A stretch of DNA of 64,000 nucleotides from Candidatus Jettenia sp. AMX2 (GCA_030583665.1 CP129469.1:1727043-1791042), one strand, 5' to 3'. Shown: positions 44,999 to 55,353, counted from the stretch's first letter. The notes: generated by a model from the sequence alone, not told the origin. Translations and numbers: made by a program.

Positions 44999-45442
44999 TT
45001 ACTTCCTCACCACAGTGACGTTACAACGTACGGTAGGTTGTCCATTATTGTCAAGGAATCGTAGTGCAAGGAGTTGATCCTCAATAGAACGCTTGTTTTG
45101 CTCAAGAATTTCGGGGGCTATTGCAAGTGGCAGGTATTCTCGCTTAAAGAGATCAAGGTCAAGATCATGTATTGTAGCAGAAGATAATGGCATGATATCA
45201 AAGTGTATATCCCTCGCTCTCCTCCATTCTGCAAGTCGCGCTTCTTCCTCCAGAGTGGCAACTGCCCGCCGGGGGCCTATCCGTATCCATGTTCTTCCTC
45301 TGAGACAAACAGGGAAAGCAATAGAAGGTTGAACGATAACAACTGCAAGCTCACAGCCACAAAGTACCTTCTTTTCAACCGTCATAGAAGGCATTGGTTG
45401 AATATTTCCATCGTCCCGCATATCTGCAAGGTTACGCAACAT
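44999..45442 (-). pseudogene. Fragment of AlbA_2/Schlafen-type ATP-binding protein
   Basis: A 147-codon frame that looks like the internal part of a large AlbA_2 (COG2865) transcriptional-regulator/ATPase. Recognisable stretches are LRGRTWIRIGPRRAVATLEEEARLAEWRRARDIHFD and DLDLFKREYLPLAIAPEILEQNKRSIEDQLLALRFL. Normal family members have an N-terminal AlbA_2 core and continue to a C-terminal winged helix. Here the N-terminus is degraded and the frame ends soon after GQPTV with unrelated residues. It is a remnant, probably of an island or prophage neighbour. It has no obvious partner. Confidence 0.6.
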
Positions 45443-45839
45443 TTAATTTAAAAGCATCTCCATTGTTTAGAGTGCTGCTCTTCTTTATCCAGCCTGTACC
45501 TTTTTCCATAATTTGTGTAATTTACGAAATCTGCGGTTCCAAATGTCTTTGTAGGGACAGAGGGCAATTAGTAAATATGACAAAAATCAATTTATTCCCT
45601 TTGAAATCTGTCTTCGGCTCCCCCTGCTTACCTTACCAGGGTTTTATGCGTGTCCATCCCAAACACAACGTCTACATCCTCTGACCACCGATCAGAGATG
45701 TTATTTAAAATCTTGTTATACTCTTTTGCTTTTTGTAATATGTACAAATCTTTTGCACTATTTTTAAGCAGAGTGGCAGGTTTAAAACCAGCCGTTACAA
45801 GAGGTACCATTTGTGCAGGTGTTTTCAAAATACAAAATT
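45443..45839. other. No gene supported
   Basis: A minus-strand frame (45628-45828) encodes 66 residues with KDLYILQKAKEYNKILNNIS, but it lacks a family match and a good start. Otherwise, family E-like AATTTGTGTAATTTACGAAA sequence (45510-45540) is present. Confidence 0.5.
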
Positions 45840-45975
45840 TTTGTAACTATTCAGCTAAATTTATCATATTCCCCCTTATTAAAGTGGGTTAGGGGGTTGC
45901 TTAATTTTAATGCTTTATTACAACCCCCTAAATCCCCCTTTTTTAAGTGGGACTTTGAGGAACTAACATGAAGAG
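45840..45975. repeat. About 130-bp repeat, partner of 16995-17130
   Basis: Opposite-orientation copy of the element at 16995-17130, with CATATTCCCCCTTATTAAAG, TTAATTTTAATGCTTTATTA and CCCCTAAATCCCCCTTTTTT blocks. It ends 10 bp before the CDF gene, and so may include or influence its promoter. Confidence 0.65.
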
Positions 45976-45984
45976 TAGACAGAT

Positions 45985-46839
45985 ATGAAACAGAGAGGCC
46001 GTAAGGCAACTATTATCATGATCATCTGTAACGCATTTCTGTTCTTCATAAAAATCACAGCAGGTATCACGTCGAACAGTTTAGCGGTTATTTCCGATGC
46101 AGTAAATTCCGTTACTGATCTGATTGCATCAATAATTATATTCTTTGCGGTAAAAACCTCTTCAAAACAGGCTGATGAAGGGCATCCTTTCGGCCATCAC
46201 CGGGCTGAACCAATAGCCGGATTGATTGTGGCAATCCTTGTTGGTATTTTAGGATTTGAGATACTGCGGACTTCTGCATTTGATTTACTAAAAACCGATA
46301 AGGAGTACCATATCAGCCTCTATACAGTTATCGTACTTCTCGTCTCGATAGGTATGAAGTTTGTGCTGTCTGTTTATTTTAAAAAAACCGGCCGTACTAT
46401 CCGGAGTCCTGCCCTGCTAGCGAGTTCCGTTGACAGCAGAAATGATGTATATGTATCTGCCACCGCTCTGACGGGGGTTGTTTGCGGATATTATGGTATT
46501 CACCAGATAGATACTGTTATGGCGTTATTTATCAGCTTCTGGATAATCTACTCTGGTTACAAGATCGGTACCCAAAATATCGACTACCTTATGGGCAAGC
46601 AGCCGGAACCAGCTATTTTGGAAGAGATACAAAGAAAGGCTGGCTCCATTGCAGGCGTTACCGGAATTCATGACGTCCGCGCACATTATGTTGGCAATTA
46701 TATCCATGTTGAAATCCATATATCTTTAGATCAACATTTAACATTAACGGAAGCGCACGGAATCGGGAAAAACGTCCAAAGGGCTATTGAAGGTATGGAA
46801 AGTATTCATAAGGCCTTTGTGCATATAGATCCAATATAG
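45985..46839 (+). CDS. Cation diffusion facilitator family transporter
   Basis: A 284-residue CDF metal/proton antiporter. Six membrane segments lie at about residues 8-30, 36-55, 76-97, 110-130, 150-168 and 175-193. Metal-site motifs are SDAVNSVTDLI in helix two and DSRNDVYVS in helix five, each with two acidic/Asn ligands, and the family HPFGHHR(A)EP loop follows helix two. The C-terminal cytoplasmic domain (from EEIQRKAGSIAGVTGIHDVRAHYVG) carries the ferredoxin-like fold with His. Zn2+, Fe2+, Co2+ or Ni2+ may be exported. Proximity to hyp genes raises nickel homeostasis as a possibility, but the sequence does not fix specificity. Confidence 0.9.
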   Translation: MKQRGRKATIIMIICNAFLFFIKITAGITSNSLAVISDAVNSVTDLIASIIIFFAVKTSSKQADEGHPFGHHRAEPIAGLIVAILVGILGFEILRTSAFDLLKTDKEYHISLYTVIVLLVSIGMKFVLSVYFKKTGRTIRSPALLASSVDSRNDVYVSATALTGVVCGYYGIHQIDTVMALFISFWIIYSGYKIGTQNIDYLMGKQPEPAILEEIQRKAGSIAGVTGIHDVRAHYVGNYIHVEIHISLDQHLTLTEAHGIGKNVQRAIEGMESIHKAFVHIDPI

Positions 46840-46913
46840 CGTTTGATAAAGAAATTGCCTTTCCGTACAATTATTCTGCAATATGAAAACGATAACAATG
46901 TAAGGATAGAAAA

Positions 46914-47255
46914 GTGCATGAGATGTCAATCACCATGAGCATGATGGATATTGTTAAATATCATATGGTGGAAAACGGAGTAAAACAGTTGAAAAAACTA
47001 AAGATACGAATTGGCAAGCTAACTGCCATTGAACCGGAATCACTTATTTTTTGTTTTGAGGTCTATACCCGCAACACTTCAATGGAGGGGGCGATATTGG
47101 AAATAGAAAATACACCTTTGATTGGAAGATGCAATAATTGTAGGAAAGAATTTTACCGTGAAGAATATTTTTCAAATTGCCCTGTTTGCAACAGTGAAGT
47201 AGTTGAAAACATCTCTGGCCGTGAACTTGATATCATTTCCATAGAGGCAGAATAA
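46914..47255 (+). CDS. hypA: Hydrogenase nickel metallochaperone HypA
   Basis: A 113-residue HypA that delivers Ni2+ to the NiFe hydrogenase large subunit with HypB. The nickel site MHEMSI is at the N-terminus (His2, Glu3), and the zinc site is CNNCRKEFYREEYFSNCPVCNSE near the C-terminus. The gene ends in an ATGC overlap with hypB (1 bp), so the two are translated together. The ribosome site is AAGG-like (GTAAGGATAG). Confidence 0.95.
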   Translation: MHEMSITMSMMDIVKYHMVENGVKQLKKLKIRIGKLTAIEPESLIFCFEVYTRNTSMEGAILEIENTPLIGRCNNCRKEFYREEYFSNCPVCNSEVVENISGRELDIISIEAE

Positions 47256-47947
47256 TGCATGATATTTTCATAGGCGAGAACATACTCTCACGAAATAAGG
47301 AAATTGCTGCTGAAAATAAAAAAATGTTGAAAGAGAGAAATATCTTTTCAATCAACATGGTAAGCTCTCCTGGTTCAGGCAAAACTACTATTATTGAAAA
47401 GACCATTGGATGCTTAAAGGACCGGATCAAGCTGGCCGTTATCGAAGGCGATATACAGACAAATCTGGACGCACAAAGGATATCGCAATACAATATCCCG
47501 GTAAAACAGATAACCACAGGAAGGGCCTGCCATCTGGATGCCCATATGATCCACCATACCCTGCCCTGGCTTTTTGAACAAGGGGACATTCAGATGCTTA
47601 TTATTGAAAACGTGGGAAATATGGTATGCCCTGCAGAATATGCCCTCGGCGAAGATATGATGATTGCAGTGATGAGCGTTACGGAGGGAGATGAGAAGCC
47701 GCTGAAATACCCTGCCATATTTTACGCATCCGGAGCCCTTCTTGTCAATAAAACCGATCTTCTGACGTATACAAATTTTACCATAGAAAAGGCAGTGAAA
47801 AATGCATTGAGGATAAACCCAGGATTAAAGATTTTTACGGTTTCATGTACAACCGGTGAGGGAATCAAAGACTGGTGTGATTTTCTTGTGGATAAGGTTG
47901 GACAATCGGCAATAATTCACCGCAAAGACACAAAGAACGCAAAATAA
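47255..47947 (+). CDS. hypB: Hydrogenase nickel incorporation GTPase HypB
   Basis: A 230-residue SIMIBI-class GTPase. The P-loop SSPGSGKTT is at residues 37-45, followed by AVIEGDIQTNLDAQRIS, the nickel/dimer site GRACHLDAHMIHH and the base-recognition LLVNKTDL. The N-terminal His-rich nickel store and CxxGC motif of E. coli-type HypB are missing, so this is the short form. It starts immediately at the end of hypA. The C-terminus (FHRKDTKNAK-like tail) reads into a repeat-like sequence. Confidence 0.95.
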   Translation: MHDIFIGENILSRNKEIAAENKKMLKERNIFSINMVSSPGSGKTTIIEKTIGCLKDRIKLAVIEGDIQTNLDAQRISQYNIPVKQITTGRACHLDAHMIHHTLPWLFEQGDIQMLIIENVGNMVCPAEYALGEDMMIAVMSVTEGDEKPLKYPAIFYASGALLVNKTDLLTYTNFTIEKAVKNALRINPGLKIFTVSCTTGEGIKDWCDFLVDKVGQSAIIHRKDTKNAK

Positions 47948-48532
47948 AACTTTAAATAATAAAAGACAGATTTTCTCTTCTTTCGTAATAACAGCTGTAA
48001 ATTTATTGCATAGGAATTTTCATTTTAATGAAGCGGGTTTGCGGGGAGGTGTTGTTATAAGGTTGGTGATGGTAATATGATACGATAGTGTTTGTCCCAG
48101 TTCATGATCAGAACACTGTCAGGGTTGAGAACCCTGACAGTGTTAATTTCCATTCGACCCTACGTGTAGCTACAAACAAAGTCGCCGAAGGTCTAATTTA
48201 TGGGTAAATATGAGGTAACCCCGATGGGGTGGTATAAAACAACGATAATTCCGAAGGGATAGTATGAAGAATCTGTATTCTCTGTCACCCCTTCGGGGTT
48301 TAACCTATGTTTTGTACTTTTACTATAATCATGACATCCCTTCGGGATTAAAAAAGTGGCAACTTATCAAATCCCACCCTAACTTGACCGGGGAAACAGA
48401 TAATCTTATTTTTAGAAAATTCAGTTATGTTATTGCCGGTAAATCGCACTTCGATCAGGTATGGTCAACCATAGAGCCGGAACTTTCTATTCATAATAGA
48501 AACCCTACATAGAGTAATTCAAATCATTTTCC
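47948..48532. repeat. Repeat region between hypB and hypF
   Basis: Contains an AACACTGTCAGGGTTGAGAA...CCTGACAGTGTT inverted pair (48110-48145), a CCCCGATGGGG / CCGAAGGG block and a family B element (48281-48352). These split the maturation operon, so hypF may have its own promoter. Confidence 0.75.
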
Positions 48533-50923
48533 ATGAATCCAAAAACACGCATCACGATAACGGGTATTGTCCAGGGGGTAGGTTTTCGTCCCTTCATCTA
48601 TCATCTTGCAAATAAATACAACCTCAAAGGCTTTTGTCTGAATAATTCCCGGGGTGTATTTATCGAAGTACAGGGCGATATGGTCGACGAATTCATCCGG
48701 GAGATAAAGACATCACCCCCTCCTCTTTCAAAAATAGAAAAACTTACTTCGCATAGTATTTTCAGCAATGAAGTTTTTGAAGATTTTCGTATTCGTGAAA
48801 GCTTGACTTATGAAGGAGAATTTGCCTTAGTATCACCAGACATCTCTGTTTGCCATGAATGCCTGAAAGAGCTTTCGGATCCTTATGACAGGCGATACCG
48901 TTATCCGTTTATAAACTGTATAAACTGCGGTCCCAGATACTCTATTATCAGGGATATCCCTTATGACCGGTCATCAACCACCATGGCCTCTTTTTCTCTG
49001 TGTGAGGAATGCAACCGTGAGTACCATGATCCGGCAAACCGGCGATTCCATGCCCAGCCGAATGCCTGCCCCGCCTGTGGACCTGCCGTATGGCTGGTTG
49101 AAAAAGGGCAAAAGCCTGATCTTTGTATAAAGAACACAAACTACCCGGCCATCCGGAAGGCAAAAGAACTTCTTCAGGAAGGAGCTATCATTGCCATAAA
49201 AGGACTCGGTGGATTTCACCTTGCCTGCGATGCTACAAATAACGACGCAGTAAGAAGGCTCAGGGAGAGAAAGAGAAGATCCAATAAACCCTTTGCCCTG
49301 ATGGCCCCGGATAGTGAAACCGTACGAAGCTTCTGTCTTGTTTCTGAAGAAGAAAAGGCAATACTCGAAGGAAGAATCCGCCCTATCGTAATTCTCAAAA
49401 AAAGTTTGCCAAACCCTGTCTCAGACACCGTTGCACCCAATAATAACCATTTTGGGCTAATGCTCCCCTATACCCCCCTTCACTACCTTCTTCTCGAGCC
49501 GGAAGAAATACGTTTTACCGCACTGGTAATGACGAGTGGGAACAAATCTGAAGAGACCATTGTAATCACAAACGAAGAGTCTGTCGAAAGGCTCTCCTCT
49601 CTTGCAGATTTTTTTCTCCTGCATAACAGGGACATCTACATGAGGGTTGATGATTCAATAGTAAGGAGTCAAAGACGCATAATACCGGACCTCAAAAGAT
49701 CTGAGATTTCAGACTCAATATATGAAAACCAGGAAATTACATCTCAGATTCAAATTATCCGCCGGGCAAGGGGATTTGTTCCTGAAACGATTGATTTAGA
49801 AGAGGAGATGGCAGATATACTGGCTTGCGGTGCAGAACTGAAAAATACCTTTTGTCTTGTAAAACAGAAAAAAGCCATACTGAGCCAGCACATAGGAGAT
49901 CTGCAAAATTACGACACCCTCGAATTTTTTAAGGAATGTCTTAAAAATCTGAAAAACACCTTCCGGATAAATCCCCAAATAATAGCCCATGATCTCCATC
50001 CTGATTATTTGAGTACAGGATTTGCCCTGGAATACGCGGCACAAACGGATATTCCGCAGTCACACATTATACCGGTGCAGCATCATCATGCCCATATTGT
50101 AAGTTGCATGACGGAGCATCATCTTAACCGTAAAGTAATAGGTATTGCCTTTGACGGTACAGGATACGGTACTGATGGTAATCTCTGGGGTGGAGAATTC
50201 CTGATCGCCGGCAAAGGAAATTTTATAAGAAAGGCCCATCTTCAGTATATCCCCATGCCCGGCGGTGATAAGGCAGCAAAAGAACCATGGAGAATGGCAA
50301 TTGCTTATCTCTACAGTGCTTTTGGTAATGATATGTTTAATGCCTTACCCTCTTTCCTGAATCGGTTCAATAAAAAAGATCTTGTCCTTATCATTACCAT
50401 GATAAAAAACAGCCTCAATTCCCCGTTATCCTCCAGTGCTGGCCGCCTTTTTGATGCCGTATCTTCTCTCCTGGGAATATGTGACAGGATAACATTTGAA
50501 GGTGAGGCTGCCATAGGATTAGAAACTGTAGCAGAAGATCATGATGAAAAAGATGCAAAATCATATCCATTCAAAATTATAAGCGGGATACCTATGCTTG
50601 TTGATCTGAAACCCCTTGTCCTATCAATAGTGGAAGACATCAATAAAGGAGTAAAGGTCACAGCAATATCTTTGAACTTTCATGTAACACTGGCTACTAT
50701 TATTGCAGAGATTTCAAAGATAATAAAAGAAGAGATGGGAATACGGGATGTCATTTTATCCGGTGGAGTATTTCAAAATAATCGTTTATTAACATTAGCC
50801 GTTGAACTCCTTAAGAAAGACGGTTTTGTTGTTTGGACTCACGGACTGGTGCCTGCGAATGACGGTGGAATTTCCCTGGGCCAGGCAATTGTGGCATGGG
50901 AGAAATTCAAAAGCAGCACGTAA
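48533..50923 (+). CDS. hypF: Carbamoyltransferase HypF
   Basis: A 796-residue enzyme that turns carbamoyl phosphate into the CN ligand precursor for the NiFe site and carbamoylates HypE. Domains are acylphosphatase (about residues 1-90, VQGVGFRPFIYHLA), two zinc fingers (CHECLKELSDPYDRRYRYPFINCINCGPRYS and CEECNREYHDPANRRFHAQPNACPACG), YrdC-like (from about 205, AIIAIKGLGGFHLACDATN), and the Kae1/HypF C-domain with VQHHHAHIVSCMTEH and GIAFDGTGYGTDGNLWGGEF. The length is normal. It follows the repeat gap and precedes hypC by 478 bp of repeats. Confidence 0.95.
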   Translation: MNPKTRITITGIVQGVGFRPFIYHLANKYNLKGFCLNNSRGVFIEVQGDMVDEFIREIKTSPPPLSKIEKLTSHSIFSNEVFEDFRIRESLTYEGEFALVSPDISVCHECLKELSDPYDRRYRYPFINCINCGPRYSIIRDIPYDRSSTTMASFSLCEECNREYHDPANRRFHAQPNACPACGPAVWLVEKGQKPDLCIKNTNYPAIRKAKELLQEGAIIAIKGLGGFHLACDATNNDAVRRLRERKRRSNKPFALMAPDSETVRSFCLVSEEEKAILEGRIRPIVILKKSLPNPVSDTVAPNNNHFGLMLPYTPLHYLLLEPEEIRFTALVMTSGNKSEETIVITNEESVERLSSLADFFLLHNRDIYMRVDDSIVRSQRRIIPDLKRSEISDSIYENQEITSQIQIIRRARGFVPETIDLEEEMADILACGAELKNTFCLVKQKKAILSQHIGDLQNYDTLEFFKECLKNLKNTFRINPQIIAHDLHPDYLSTGFALEYAAQTDIPQSHIIPVQHHHAHIVSCMTEHHLNRKVIGIAFDGTGYGTDGNLWGGEFLIAGKGNFIRKAHLQYIPMPGGDKAAKEPWRMAIAYLYSAFGNDMFNALPSFLNRFNKKDLVLIITMIKNSLNSPLSSSAGRLFDAVSSLLGICDRITFEGEAAIGLETVAEDHDEKDAKSYPFKIISGIPMLVDLKPLVLSIVEDINKGVKVTAISLNFHVTLATIIAEISKIIKEEMGIRDVILSGGVFQNNRLLTLAVELLKKDGFVVWTHGLVPANDGGISLGQAIVAWEKFKSST

Positions 50924-50989
50924 TTTACAATTTACCAGGAAAGAAAATATTTGATGGAATAACAGGATTAATATGATATAAATAAATCA

Positions 50990-51325
50990 GGCCTTCGGCG
51001 ACTAAAAAACACATTTTCCCTCCCTTGACGGGAGGGATTAAGGGAGGGTGATCACAGATTGTTCCTTTCACCCCCACCTAACCTCCCTGCCTGTGCTGTG
51101 CGACAGCACACAGACAGGCGACGGCAGACAGGCCCCATCAAGGTGGAGAAATACCTGGTTTGGAATTCCTGAACATTAAATCCAGATAAACAAGAAATCA
51201 ATTTTATTGGAATTTCCATTTTATTTCACCGCTAGATGATAAATATGGCCCTGTCAGAAGCAGCCCGTTGGGCATACAGAAAGATCGCTGTAGGGGCGAG
51301 GTGACCTCGCTCCTGCAACTTTCCA
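50990..51325. repeat. Repeat region between hypF and hypC (family G and others)
   Basis: Carries a family G pair (CCCTCCCTTGACGGGAGGG, 51019-51040, and the inverted CACCTAACCTCCC half at 51075-51090) with GCCTGTGCTGTGCGACAGCA hairpins, then GTAGGGGCGAGGTGACCTCG (51291-51310). No gene is seen. Confidence 0.7.
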
Positions 51326-51401
51326 TGATTTTTAAATATGCGTATTCATGAGCAATACCCACCATATTGATTTAACTTAAATTGTATAGGGATTTCAAAC
51401 C

Positions 51402-51629
51402 ATGTGCCTGGGAATACCTGGAAGGATCGTAGAAATCACAACTGATATTATGGCAAAGGCCGATGTTGCTGGCACCAGAAAGGAAATAAATCTTATGCTG
51501 GTGGAAGATGTCCGCATTGGCGATTATGTAATTGTTCATGCAGGTTTTGCGATACAAAAGGTGAATGAACAGGAGGCACAGGAAACGTTAAGGATATTGA
51601 AAGAATTCACTGAGGGTATGTCTCCTTGA
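51402..51629 (+). CDS. hypC: Hydrogenase assembly chaperone HypC
   Basis: A 75-residue HypC/HybG/HupF family protein. The N-terminal MCLGIPGRI with the essential Cys2 binds HypD and the hydrogenase precursor during Fe(CN)2CO assembly. Next, DYVIVHAGFAIQKVNEQEA is the usual beta-barrel and helix. The gene overlaps hypD by 4 bp (ATGA-type junction: stop at 51627-51629, hypD start at 51626). Confidence 0.95.
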   Translation: MCLGIPGRIVEITTDIMAKADVAGTRKEINLMLVEDVRIGDYVIVHAGFAIQKVNEQEAQETLRILKEFTEGMSP

Positions 51630-52732
51630 AATATATTGATGAATTCAGACAAAGAGACGCCGCCCGGAAAATACTGGAAAAGATCCACGGCATATCAGGT
51701 AAAAAGGTTACGATTATGGAGATCTGCGGCACCCATACCCATACCATAGCAAAATATGGTATAAGGAACTCCCTGCCGTCCAACATCCGCCTTATTTCCG
51801 GTCCGGGATGCCCTGTATGTGTAACCTCCGCAGCAGACATCAACAAGGTAGTTGAATTCTGTAAAAGGGAAAAGGATGTCATCATTGCTACCTTTGGCGA
51901 TATGATGCGGGTTCCCGGAACCGAATCATCCCTCCAGGAACAAAAGGCAATGGGTAAGGATATAAGAGTCGTCTATTCTCCGTTAGGAGCTCTTGATATA
52001 GCAATGGCAAATTCCGGAAAACAGGTAATCCTTTATGCCGTTGGTTTTGAAACTACTGTTCCGACCGTTGCAGCAACAATACTTCTTGCCCGGGAAAAAG
52101 GGATAAAGAACTTCTCGGCCCTTGCCCTCCATAAGCTTACCCCGCCGGCGATGATGGCCCTTCTGGACAGCGGTGAACTTGACCTTGACGGCTTCCTTTG
52201 TCCCGGTCACGTAACCGCAATTATCGGAGCGAAGGCTTATCAGTTCCTTGCAAAAAAATACCATGCCCCCTGTGTTGTTGCCGGTTTTGAACCATTAGAT
52301 GCACTCTATGGATTATACCTGCTGATGAAACAATTAGAAGAAGGGAAGGCTGAAATAGAAATTCAGTACAAAAGAGTGGTAACCTGGGATGGGAATATAA
52401 AGGCTCAGAGAATAATAGAAAAGGTTTTTGAAATCTGCGACAGCAATTGGAGAGGAATCGGAAAGATTCCTCTGAGTGGTCTTCGGTTGAAAGAGGAATT
52501 TGCCCATTTTGAAGCAGAGAAAAGATTTTCTCTGGCTAACGGGATAGATGAGGAATTACAGGGATGTGCCTGCGGCAAAGTGCTCAAGGGCATTATCACA
52601 CCGGACCAATGTCCTTTCTTCGGCAGCACTTGCACGCCGGAGACGCCTGCAGGTCCATGCATGGTATCTTTTGAAGGGACATGCGCTGCTTATTATAAAT
52701 ATGGTTATAGCCAATACAAAACCACAGATTAA
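51626..52732 (+). CDS. hypD: Hydrogenase formation protein HypD
   Basis: A 368-residue iron-sulfur scaffold protein on which the Fe(CN)2CO unit is assembled with HypC. Motifs are CGTHTHTIAKYG from Cys34, GPGCPVCVTSAADIN, TFGDMMRVPG and the C-terminal [4Fe-4S] ligands in CACGKVLKGIITPDQCPFFG, TCTPETPAGPCMVSFEGTC. The start TTG/ATG overlaps the hypC end and uses an internal ribosome site. Length and motifs are canonical. Confidence 0.96.
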   Translation: MKYIDEFRQRDAARKILEKIHGISGKKVTIMEICGTHTHTIAKYGIRNSLPSNIRLISGPGCPVCVTSAADINKVVEFCKREKDVIIATFGDMMRVPGTESSLQEQKAMGKDIRVVYSPLGALDIAMANSGKQVILYAVGFETTVPTVAATILLAREKGIKNFSALALHKLTPPAMMALLDSGELDLDGFLCPGHVTAIIGAKAYQFLAKKYHAPCVVAGFEPLDALYGLYLLMKQLEEGKAEIEIQYKRVVTWDGNIKAQRIIEKVFEICDSNWRGIGKIPLSGLRLKEEFAHFEAEKRFSLANGIDEELQGCACGKVLKGIITPDQCPFFGSTCTPETPAGPCMVSFEGTCAAYYKYGYSQYKTTD

Positions 52733-52801
52733 CAACCCCGAAGGGGTAACATAAAGCACAGATTTTTGCTAAAAATGTAAAAATTTATCTTTGAAGGTAC
52801 T

Positions 52802-53812
52802 ATGAAACAGGAAAGAATACTTTTATCACACGGAAGCGGTGGCAAGTTAAGCTATCAGCTTACCCAGGAAATGTTTTTAAAGGCGTTTGACAATGAATTT
52901 CTGTCACCGCTCAATGACCAGGCCATTTTTGATCTTTCCGCCTCCAGGCTTGCCTTCACTACCGATTCTTTTGTAGTCAGCCCTATTTTTTTCCCGGGAG
53001 GAGATATTGGAAAACTGTCTGTATGTGGAACCATAAATGATCTTGCCGTGGGAGGAGCTGAACCGGTTTACCTGAGTGCATCCTTTATTATAGAAGAGGG
53101 AATCCTTATTCAAGAACTGCGGATAATTGTAGATTCTATGGCCCGGACAGCACGCCAAACAGGGGTAAAGATTATTACAGGAGATACCAAGGTTGTGGAA
53201 AAAGGCAAGGGTGATAAATTATTCATCAATACAAGTGGAATCGGCATCATAAGAAATGACAGAACCTTTTCACCACACCTTATCAGACCGGGAGACATGA
53301 TACTTGTGTCAGGCTCCATGGGAGATCATGGGATAGCTATCTTGTGTCACCGGGAAGGTATCCAAATGGAGGTCCCCGTTGAAAGTGATTGTGCCCCCCT
53401 CTACAATCTCGTCCACGATATGGTTTCTCAATCCGATGGAATCCGGGCCATGAGAGACCCTACCAGGGGGGGATTGGCAACTACTTTGAATGAACTTGCT
53501 ATATCTTCCAACTACGGAATGATCATAAAAGAAGATCTCATTCCTGTTAAGGAAGAAGTAAGAGGCGCCTGTGAAATACTGGGATTTGATCCTCTCTACC
53601 TCGCAAATGAAGGGAAACTCATTGTAATAGCATCTCAGGAATCTGCCACTGCAGTGTTGGAAATCATGAAAAAAAATCCCCTTGGCAGAGATGCCGCTCT
53701 TATCGGTACCGTTGTTGATAAACCACAAGGAAAAGTCCTTCTTGAAACTGCTATAGGAAATAAAAGATTCCTGGATATGCTTTCAGGGGAACAACTCCCC
53801 AGGATATGTTAA
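52802..53812 (+). CDS. hypE: Carbamoyl dehydratase HypE
   Basis: A 336-residue PurM-like ATPase that dehydrates the carbamoyl group on its C-terminal Cys to thiocyanate. The conserved C-terminal PRIC is present (Cys336). ATP-binding motifs are GSGGKLSYQLTQEMF and FTTDSFVVSPIFFPGGDIG, DTKVVEKGKGD and RDPTRGGLATTLNELA. The C-terminal Cys makes the start-to-stop frame complete. A ribosome site AAGG lies upstream in TTTGAAGGTACTATG. Confidence 0.95.
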   Translation: MKQERILLSHGSGGKLSYQLTQEMFLKAFDNEFLSPLNDQAIFDLSASRLAFTTDSFVVSPIFFPGGDIGKLSVCGTINDLAVGGAEPVYLSASFIIEEGILIQELRIIVDSMARTARQTGVKIITGDTKVVEKGKGDKLFINTSGIGIIRNDRTFSPHLIRPGDMILVSGSMGDHGIAILCHREGIQMEVPVESDCAPLYNLVHDMVSQSDGIRAMRDPTRGGLATTLNELAISSNYGMIIKEDLIPVKEEVRGACEILGFDPLYLANEGKLIVIASQESATAVLEIMKKNPLGRDAALIGTVVDKPQGKVLLETAIGNKRFLDMLSGEQLPRIC

Positions 53813-53904
53813 TAATTTAACATTAATGTTTCGTTACCGAAGGCCTATGGTACTGAAAGCATCAAACCGAACATATTCTCAACTGCTAAAGAGACTACCC
53901 ATCG

Positions 53905-53985
53905 GTCATTGCGAGGGTCTTTTCCGAAGCAATCCCAAAGGCAAAGACTGCTTCGTCGCTCCACTTCTCGCAATGACATTTTTTC
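53905..53985. repeat. Family D repeat between hypE and hydrogenase operon
   Basis: TCATTGCGAGGGTCTTTTCC and its inverted counterpart (CTTCGTCGCTCCACTTCTCG) form an imperfect long hairpin. It occupies part of the 362-bp gap; the remaining AT-rich 54040-54174 should contain the hydrogenase operon promoter. Confidence 0.7.
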
Positions 53986-54174
53986 AGGATTCACGCTGTC
54001 CCATATACCTGCGTACAAGCAAAAAACCTTGCATTCACCATATTCTGTTCGGTTTCATCTGATAGATACTATAATTTCATCTTGAATAATGAGGATATTT
54101 AGTATATTATCAATTTACCGGACTGATCCGATTCACCATGAAGGGCTATGTGATAAAATACATGAGGTAAAATT

Positions 54175-55338
54175 ATGACAGAACCGTCATTACAACCTAA
54201 CGATCAGATCATTCTTGAGCACGACCATTTTCAGAAACTGTTTGATGTCCTGACCGGAGAGGGCTACCAAATTATAGGACCTGCCTTGGGAGAAGGTTCT
54301 ATTGTTTACCGTAAACTGGATTCCGTTTCCGAATTGCCTGCTGGATGGACAGATGAACAGGAAGGCGGCATGTACCGGCTCAGGCAGCGCGAAGACAAAT
54401 CACTTTTTGGGTATACCGTGGGTCCGCACTCATGGAAGAACTCCCTCTTTCCTTCAGTACAGCGATTGTTGCAGGTCACACGCAAGGACAACGGTTTTCA
54501 TATCAAAGAAAAAGGTACAGAGGAAGGTACAACAGCCCCAAAATTTGCCTTTCTTGGTGTCCGTTCGTGCGATATACATGCCATTTCAATTCAGGATAAA
54601 GTCTTTATCCAGGGAAAATTTGTCGACCCTGATTATAAAGCACGTCGTGAAAATACCTTTATCGCCGCTGTCCATTGTGGAAAGGCCGGAGGCACCTGTT
54701 TCTGTGCGTCAATGGGTACAGGGCCCAGGGCAGATTCCGGTTTTGATATCGCCATGACAGAGATTATAGGAAAAGACTGTCATTATTTTCTGGTGGAAAC
54801 AGGAACGGAAAAAGGCGCCGGCATACTCCGGGAAGTTCCGCACAGGAAGGCAAATGAAGAGGAAAAATCAACTGCCTCCGATATTGTAAAAAAGACTGCC
54901 GGACAAATGGGCCGGTACATGAATACAGATACTATTAAAGATATACTCTACAGGAATTATGAACATCCGCGATGGGATGATGTTGCAAAGCGCTGCCTTG
55001 CCTGTGCCAATTGCACGCTGGTATGCCCTACCTGTTTCTGCGCTACGGTTGAAGATACCGTCAATATAACAGGGGAATCGGCCAGCCGCTGGAGGAAACT
55101 TGACTCATGCTTCAACCTTGACCATTCGTATATCCACGGAGGAAGTATCAGGTCCTCGGCAAGATCCCGTTACCGTCAATGGCTGACTCACAAGATTGCA
55201 ACCTGGATTGATCAGTTTGGAACAATGGGCTGTGTCGGTTGCGGACGCTGCATAACATGGTGTCCCGTTGCAATTGATATTACTGAAGAAATCCGTGCAA
55301 TTCGTGAAAGTGAACAAGCTAACCGTCAATCACTTTAA
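54175..55338 (+). CDS. hydB: Group 3b hydrogenase beta subunit (4Fe-4S ferredoxin-type)
   Basis: A 387-residue iron-sulfur subunit of the sulfhydrogenase-type complex. After a long N-terminal domain ([37 protein letters not shown]) come two ferredoxin-like clusters: [21 protein letters not shown] and [20 protein letters not shown]. It passes electrons between the NiFe dimer and the flavin subunit. It opens the operon in the order beta, cNMP-binding protein, gamma, delta, alpha. The ATG at 54175 has GAGGTAAAAT upstream. Confidence 0.93.
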   Translation: MTEPSLQPNDQIILEHDHFQKLFDVLTGEGYQIIGPALGEGSIVYRKLDSVSELPAGWTDEQEGGMYRLRQREDKSLFGYTVGPHSWKNSLFPSVQRLLQVTRKDNGFHIKEKGTEEGTTAPKFAFLGVRSCDIHAISIQDKVFIQGKFVDPDYKARRENTFIAAVHCGKAGGTCFCASMGTGPRADSGFDIAMTEIIGKDCHYFLVETGTEKGAGILREVPHRKANEEEKSTASDIVKKTAGQMGRYMNTDTIKDILYRNYEHPRWDDVAKRCLACANCTLVCPTCFCATVEDTVNITGESASRWRKLDSCFNLDHSYIHGGSIRSSARSRYRQWLTHKIATWIDQFGTMGCVGCGRCITWCPVAIDITEEIRAIRESEQANRQSL

Positions 55339-55353
55339 CGAAGGAGAAATAGT

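Noticed and set aside
45628-45828. 66-residue minus-strand frame containing KDLYILQKAKEYNKILNNIS
   Set aside because: No good start, ribosome site or family match; could be a relic but cannot be supported.
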